From Nitrospinota bacterium (lineage in GTDB: Bacteria > Nitrospinota_A > UBA7883 > JACRLM01), in NCBI GenBank assembly GCA_016208975.1, contig JACQXA010000004.1:1427015-1491014 (forward strand): a stretch of DNA of 64,000 bases, given 5' to 3'. The notes below the pieces were generated by a model, which ran no database searches, was not told the origin of the DNA, and worked only from the letters and a program-made list of their open reading frames with translations. The position numbers and the translations under genes were made by a program. Shown one piece after another: positions 61,448 through 64,000 of this stretch (position 1 is its first letter; each line of letters opens with the position of its first letter).

Positions 61448-61630
61448 ATGGCGCTCCGCTAGATGTTTTCCTCCTAGGACAGCAGGAATGTCATGGCTCG
61501 GCATGACAATTAAGTGTGCCACTCTCCCCAAACCCCTCCCATTCGAAGGGGCAGGGCGAAGATCGGCCACTTCCCCGGCCCTCCCGCCCGAACACGTTGC
61601 CAAACTCCCCCGTTGGTTTATAATTACCGG

Positions 61631-63844
61631 ATGATTGACACGCAACAAATTACCCTTCACGGGCTGACTTACGACGAATTCGACCTTGCGCTGGAAATCC
61701 TGGGCCGCCAGCCAAACATGGTGGAACTGGGCATATTTTCAGTGATGTGGAGCGAACATTGCTCCTATAAAAGCTCCAGGGCCCATCTTGGCAAATTCCC
61801 TACCAAGGGGCCGCAGGTTATCCAGGGGCCGGGGGAGAACGCCGGTGTTGTGGACATTGGCGACGGGCTAGCTGTGGTGTTCAAAATGGAATCGCACAAC
61901 CACCCATCGTATATCGAGCCATACCAGGGCGCGGCCACGGGGGTCGGTGGCATTTTGCGGGACGTGTTCACCATGGGCGCCCGGCCCGTGGCGTTGCTGG
62001 ATTCGCTCCGGTTCGGGGACATCAACCATCCAAAAACAAAATATCTTGTGGACGGCGTGGTGGCTGGCATTGCCGGATATGGCAACTGCATGGGCGTTCC
62101 CACCATCGGCGGGGAGCTTTATTTTCACGAAAGTTACAACGGCAACTGCCTTGTGAACGCTTTCAACCTGGGCATAGTAAGGAAAGACAAAATTTTCCTT
62201 GGCGCCGCCGCCGGGGCGGGGAACCCTGTCATGTACGTGGGCTCCAAAACCGGGCGGGACGGCATCCATGGCGCCACCATGGCCTCCGCAGAGTTTGGCG
62301 AGGGGAACGAGGAGCGCAGACCAACCGTTCAAGTTGGCGACCCTTTCACGGAAAAACTTCTGCTGGAAGCCTGCTTGGAGCTGTTCAAGACCGATTATGT
62401 GGTTGGCATTCAGGACATGGGCGCCGCCGGGCTTACATCGTCATCTTTCGAGATGGCGGGCCGCGCCGGAACCGGCGTGGAGATGAACCTGGACAAGGTG
62501 CCCCGCCGCGAAGAGGGGATGACACCTTACGAGATAATGCTTTCCGAATCGCAGGAGCGGATGCTCCTCGTATGCCGGAAAGGCACAGAAGATAAAGTAA
62601 AAGCCATTTTCGAAAAATGGGGCCTTGCCGCCGAGGTGGTGGGAGTGGTCACCGCCGACGGGATGGTGAGAATACGGGAAAACGGCGTGGTGGTGGCCGA
62701 AATGCCCGCCGCGCCCCTGGCGCAGAAAGCGCCGGTTTACAGCAGGCTGGCCATGCCGCCGGAGGAATTGGCAAAACGGAACACGCTGGACATAACCCTC
62801 CTTCCCGCGCCGAAAGATTACACCTTCGCCCTGGGGGAGATGATGGCCTCGCCAAACATCTGCTCGCGGGAATGGATATTCAAACAGTACGACCACATGG
62901 TACGCACAGACACCATAGAGCTTCCCGGGTCCGACGCCTCGGTGATACGGGTGAAGGGGACCTCCAAGGCCGTGGCCATGAGCGTGGACTGCAACTCCCG
63001 CTACTGTTATTTCGACCCCTTCGAGGGGGGCAAACAGGCGGTGGCCGAAGCGGCGCGCAACGTGGCCTGTTCCGGCGCGAAACCACTGGCCATTACGGAC
63101 TGTCTCAATTTCGGCAGTCCCGAGCGCGAAGAGGTGATGTGGCAGTTCACCCAGGCCATCAGCGGAATGTCCGAGGCGTGCCTCGCCCTGAACACCCCTG
63201 TGGTTTCCGGCAACGTATCGTTCTACAACCAAACCGGCGACCAGGCGGTGAATCCCACCCCGTCCGTTGGCGCCGTGGGTTTGCTGGAGGACGCCTCCAA
63301 GCTCGTGGGCCAGTATTTCAAAAACGAGGGGGACACGATTATCGTTCTCGGCGACACCTTCGCAGAGATAGGCGCCAGCGAATACCTGGCCGTGTCGCAC
63401 GGAATGGAAAAAGGCGCCCCGCCGGTGGTGGACCTGAAAAAAGAGGCGGCCCTTCAAAAACTCATGTTCCAGCTGGCGGATAAACGGTTAGTCAGCTCCA
63501 TGCACGACGTGTCCGACGGCGGGCTGGCGGTGGCCCTGGCGGAAGCCTGTTTCAAGAAAGAGCAACCCTTCCGGCCCGGCATGGCGGTTTCGTTCAACAC
63601 CACTTTGCGGCCGGACTTTTTCCTGTTCTCCGAAACCCAGTCCCGTGTAGTGTTATCCTGCAACCCCTCCAAGGCGGCGGAAGTGATGAAGCTTGCAGGG
63701 TCGCTGGGCGTACACGCGTTCAAGGCGGGGAAAGTTACCCGTGACGATGTGGAGATTATGGTGAACGGCCAGCTGTTGGTGAAAACCAGCGCCACGGCGT
63801 TGATGAAAAGGTGGAGCGAAGCCCTGCCGAAAATGATGGCCTGA
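61631..63844 (+). CDS. purL: phosphoribosylformylglycinamidine synthase subunit PurL (small form)
   Basis: The 737-residue enzyme matches the small PurL of bacteria that use separate PurQ and PurS. It has [38 protein letters not shown] with its catalytic histidine region, [20 protein letters not shown] and [20 protein letters not shown]. It converts FGAR to FGAM using ammonia from PurQ. purQ and purS are not adjacent. ATG 61631 is the family-like start, although the frame is open to 61514. Confidence 0.94.
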   Translation: MIDTQQITLHGLTYDEFDLALEILGRQPNMVELGIFSVMWSEHCSYKSSRAHLGKFPTKGPQVIQGPGENAGVVDIGDGLAVVFKMESHNHPSYIEPYQGAATGVGGILRDVFTMGARPVALLDSLRFGDINHPKTKYLVDGVVAGIAGYGNCMGVPTIGGELYFHESYNGNCLVNAFNLGIVRKDKIFLGAAAGAGNPVMYVGSKTGRDGIHGATMASAEFGEGNEERRPTVQVGDPFTEKLLLEACLELFKTDYVVGIQDMGAAGLTSSSFEMAGRAGTGVEMNLDKVPRREEGMTPYEIMLSESQERMLLVCRKGTEDKVKAIFEKWGLAAEVVGVVTADGMVRIRENGVVVAEMPAAPLAQKAPVYSRLAMPPEELAKRNTLDITLLPAPKDYTFALGEMMASPNICSREWIFKQYDHMVRTDTIELPGSDASVIRVKGTSKAVAMSVDCNSRYCYFDPFEGGKQAVAEAARNVACSGAKPLAITDCLNFGSPEREEVMWQFTQAISGMSEACLALNTPVVSGNVSFYNQTGDQAVNPTPSVGAVGLLEDASKLVGQYFKNEGDTIIVLGDTFAEIGASEYLAVSHGMEKGAPPVVDLKKEAALQKLMFQLADKRLVSSMHDVSDGGLAVALAEACFKKEQPFRPGMAVSFNTTLRPDFFLFSETQSRVVLSCNPSKAAEVMKLAGSLGVHAFKAGKVTRDDVEIMVNGQLLVKTSATALMKRWSEALPKMMA

Positions 63845-63849
63845 CCATT

Positions 63850-63875
63850 GGGCGTGCCGTCGCCATCGCCCTTTT
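63850..63875 (+). terminator. possible terminator after purL
   Basis: GGGCG and CGCCC form a short stem around 12 bases, followed by TTTTG. It lies a few bases after the purL stop. Confidence 0.5.
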
Positions 63876-63938
63876 GTATAGCGGGTTATGGCCGGTTGGT
63901 TTAAAATCCAGTAAGAAGACTAAAAGCGGGGTACATCC

Positions 63939-64000
63939 ATGTTCGGAATAGGCATGCCGGAGCTTCTTGTAATTCTGCTCATCTGCCTTGTGGTGTTCGG
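63939..64000 (+). CDS. tatA: twin-arginine translocase subunit TatA/TatE family, 5' end only
   Basis: The first 20 codons (MFGIGMPELLVILLICLVVF) match the short N-terminal membrane helix of TatA-family proteins, with the family's GxxELL pattern followed by G at the edge. The rest lies beyond the window. CGGGGT upstream is a usable ribosome site. TatA forms the translocation pore for folded proteins; whether this is TatA or TatB cannot be decided from this part. Confidence 0.8.
   Translation, partial: MFGIGMPELLVILLICLVVF

Larger units (their letters stand above)
60999..61630. other. 632-base gene-poor region with palindromic repeats before purL
   Basis: This gap holds several inverted repeats but no gene I can support. 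Hairpins are CCGGGGTC-GCCC-GACCCCGG near 61130 and CCGTGGTC-AG-CGACCACGG near 61172. A frame at 61076 starts after GGAGGGTGA with GITRVELARQLKW, which looks like the start of a helix-turn-helix, but the following residues are low-grade and it is not called as a gene. The purL promoter probably lies close to 61600. Confidence 0.6.

Noticed and set aside
1391-61450. CRISPR array
   Set aside because: The repeated units are palindromic 151-bp elements scattered singly at distant sites, without regular short repeats and spacers.

Overview
The window is a GC-rich chromosomal segment of a Gram-negative, flagellated bacterium. It has an outer membrane (FlgH/FlgI L- and P-rings, RlpA, many lipoprotein signal peptides), makes menaquinone by the futalosine route (mqnA, mqnE) and carries multihaem and mono-haem c-type cytochromes. 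The gene mix (fliW-csrA next to flgKL, a rod-domain-only FlgJ, a DUF4911 protein, a phasin-like protein, DsrE/TusA) resembles the Nitrospinota / Nitrospirota / Desulfobacterota group. That placement is an inference; there is no rRNA here to settle it.

Layout. 1-11 kb: a cut 7TM receptor, two lipoproteins sharing a C-terminal domain, ubiB, udk, a polyferredoxin, a histidine kinase/diguanylate cyclase pair, plsY and a dodecin. 11-16 kb: corA, a TerC-like protein, DUF3050, rnc, queE and tRNA-Leu(CAG). 16.6-20.2 kb: a three-gene electron-transfer unit made of an 11-haem cytochrome c, a protein with two cNMP-binding domains plus four [4Fe-4S] motifs, and a membrane cytochrome b. 20.2-21.3 kb: hicBA followed by an ORF interrupted at a tandem octamer. 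21.5-28 kb: gyrA, a TPR lipoprotein, serS, a lipoprotein and a TusA/DsrE pair. 28-37.3 kb: one minus-strand flagellar run, flgF-flgG-flgA-flgH-flgI-flgJ-flgN-flgK-flgL-csrA-fliW, headed by a sigma-54-like promoter. 37.4-44.8 kb: a methyltransferase, a Gfo/Idh/MocA oxidoreductase, a MptE/Maf-like protein, an AI-2E transporter, an aspartic protease and rlpA. 45-48 kb: yceD-rpmF-plsX-fabH. 48-57.8 kb: a cytidylate-kinase-like protein, a pseudo-receiver TPR protein, a Fic protein with a strongly palindromic operator region, larE, dinG, aroF, tRNA-Leu(CAA), a cytochrome c and a cheY-like gene split by an amber codon. 57.9-64 kb: a MEMO-family protein, mqnA-mqnE, purL and the start of tatA.

Five copies of a 151-bp palindromic element lie only in gaps between genes. 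Three have perfect 8-bp direct repeats at their borders and a fourth has a near-perfect one, which marks a non-autonomous transposon (MITE). No transposase gene is present in the window.

The observations most worth following are the cNMP-gated electron-transfer operon, the MITE family, the octamer tract that breaks the third gene of the hicBA locus, the amber codon in cheY, and the operator array of the Fic gene.
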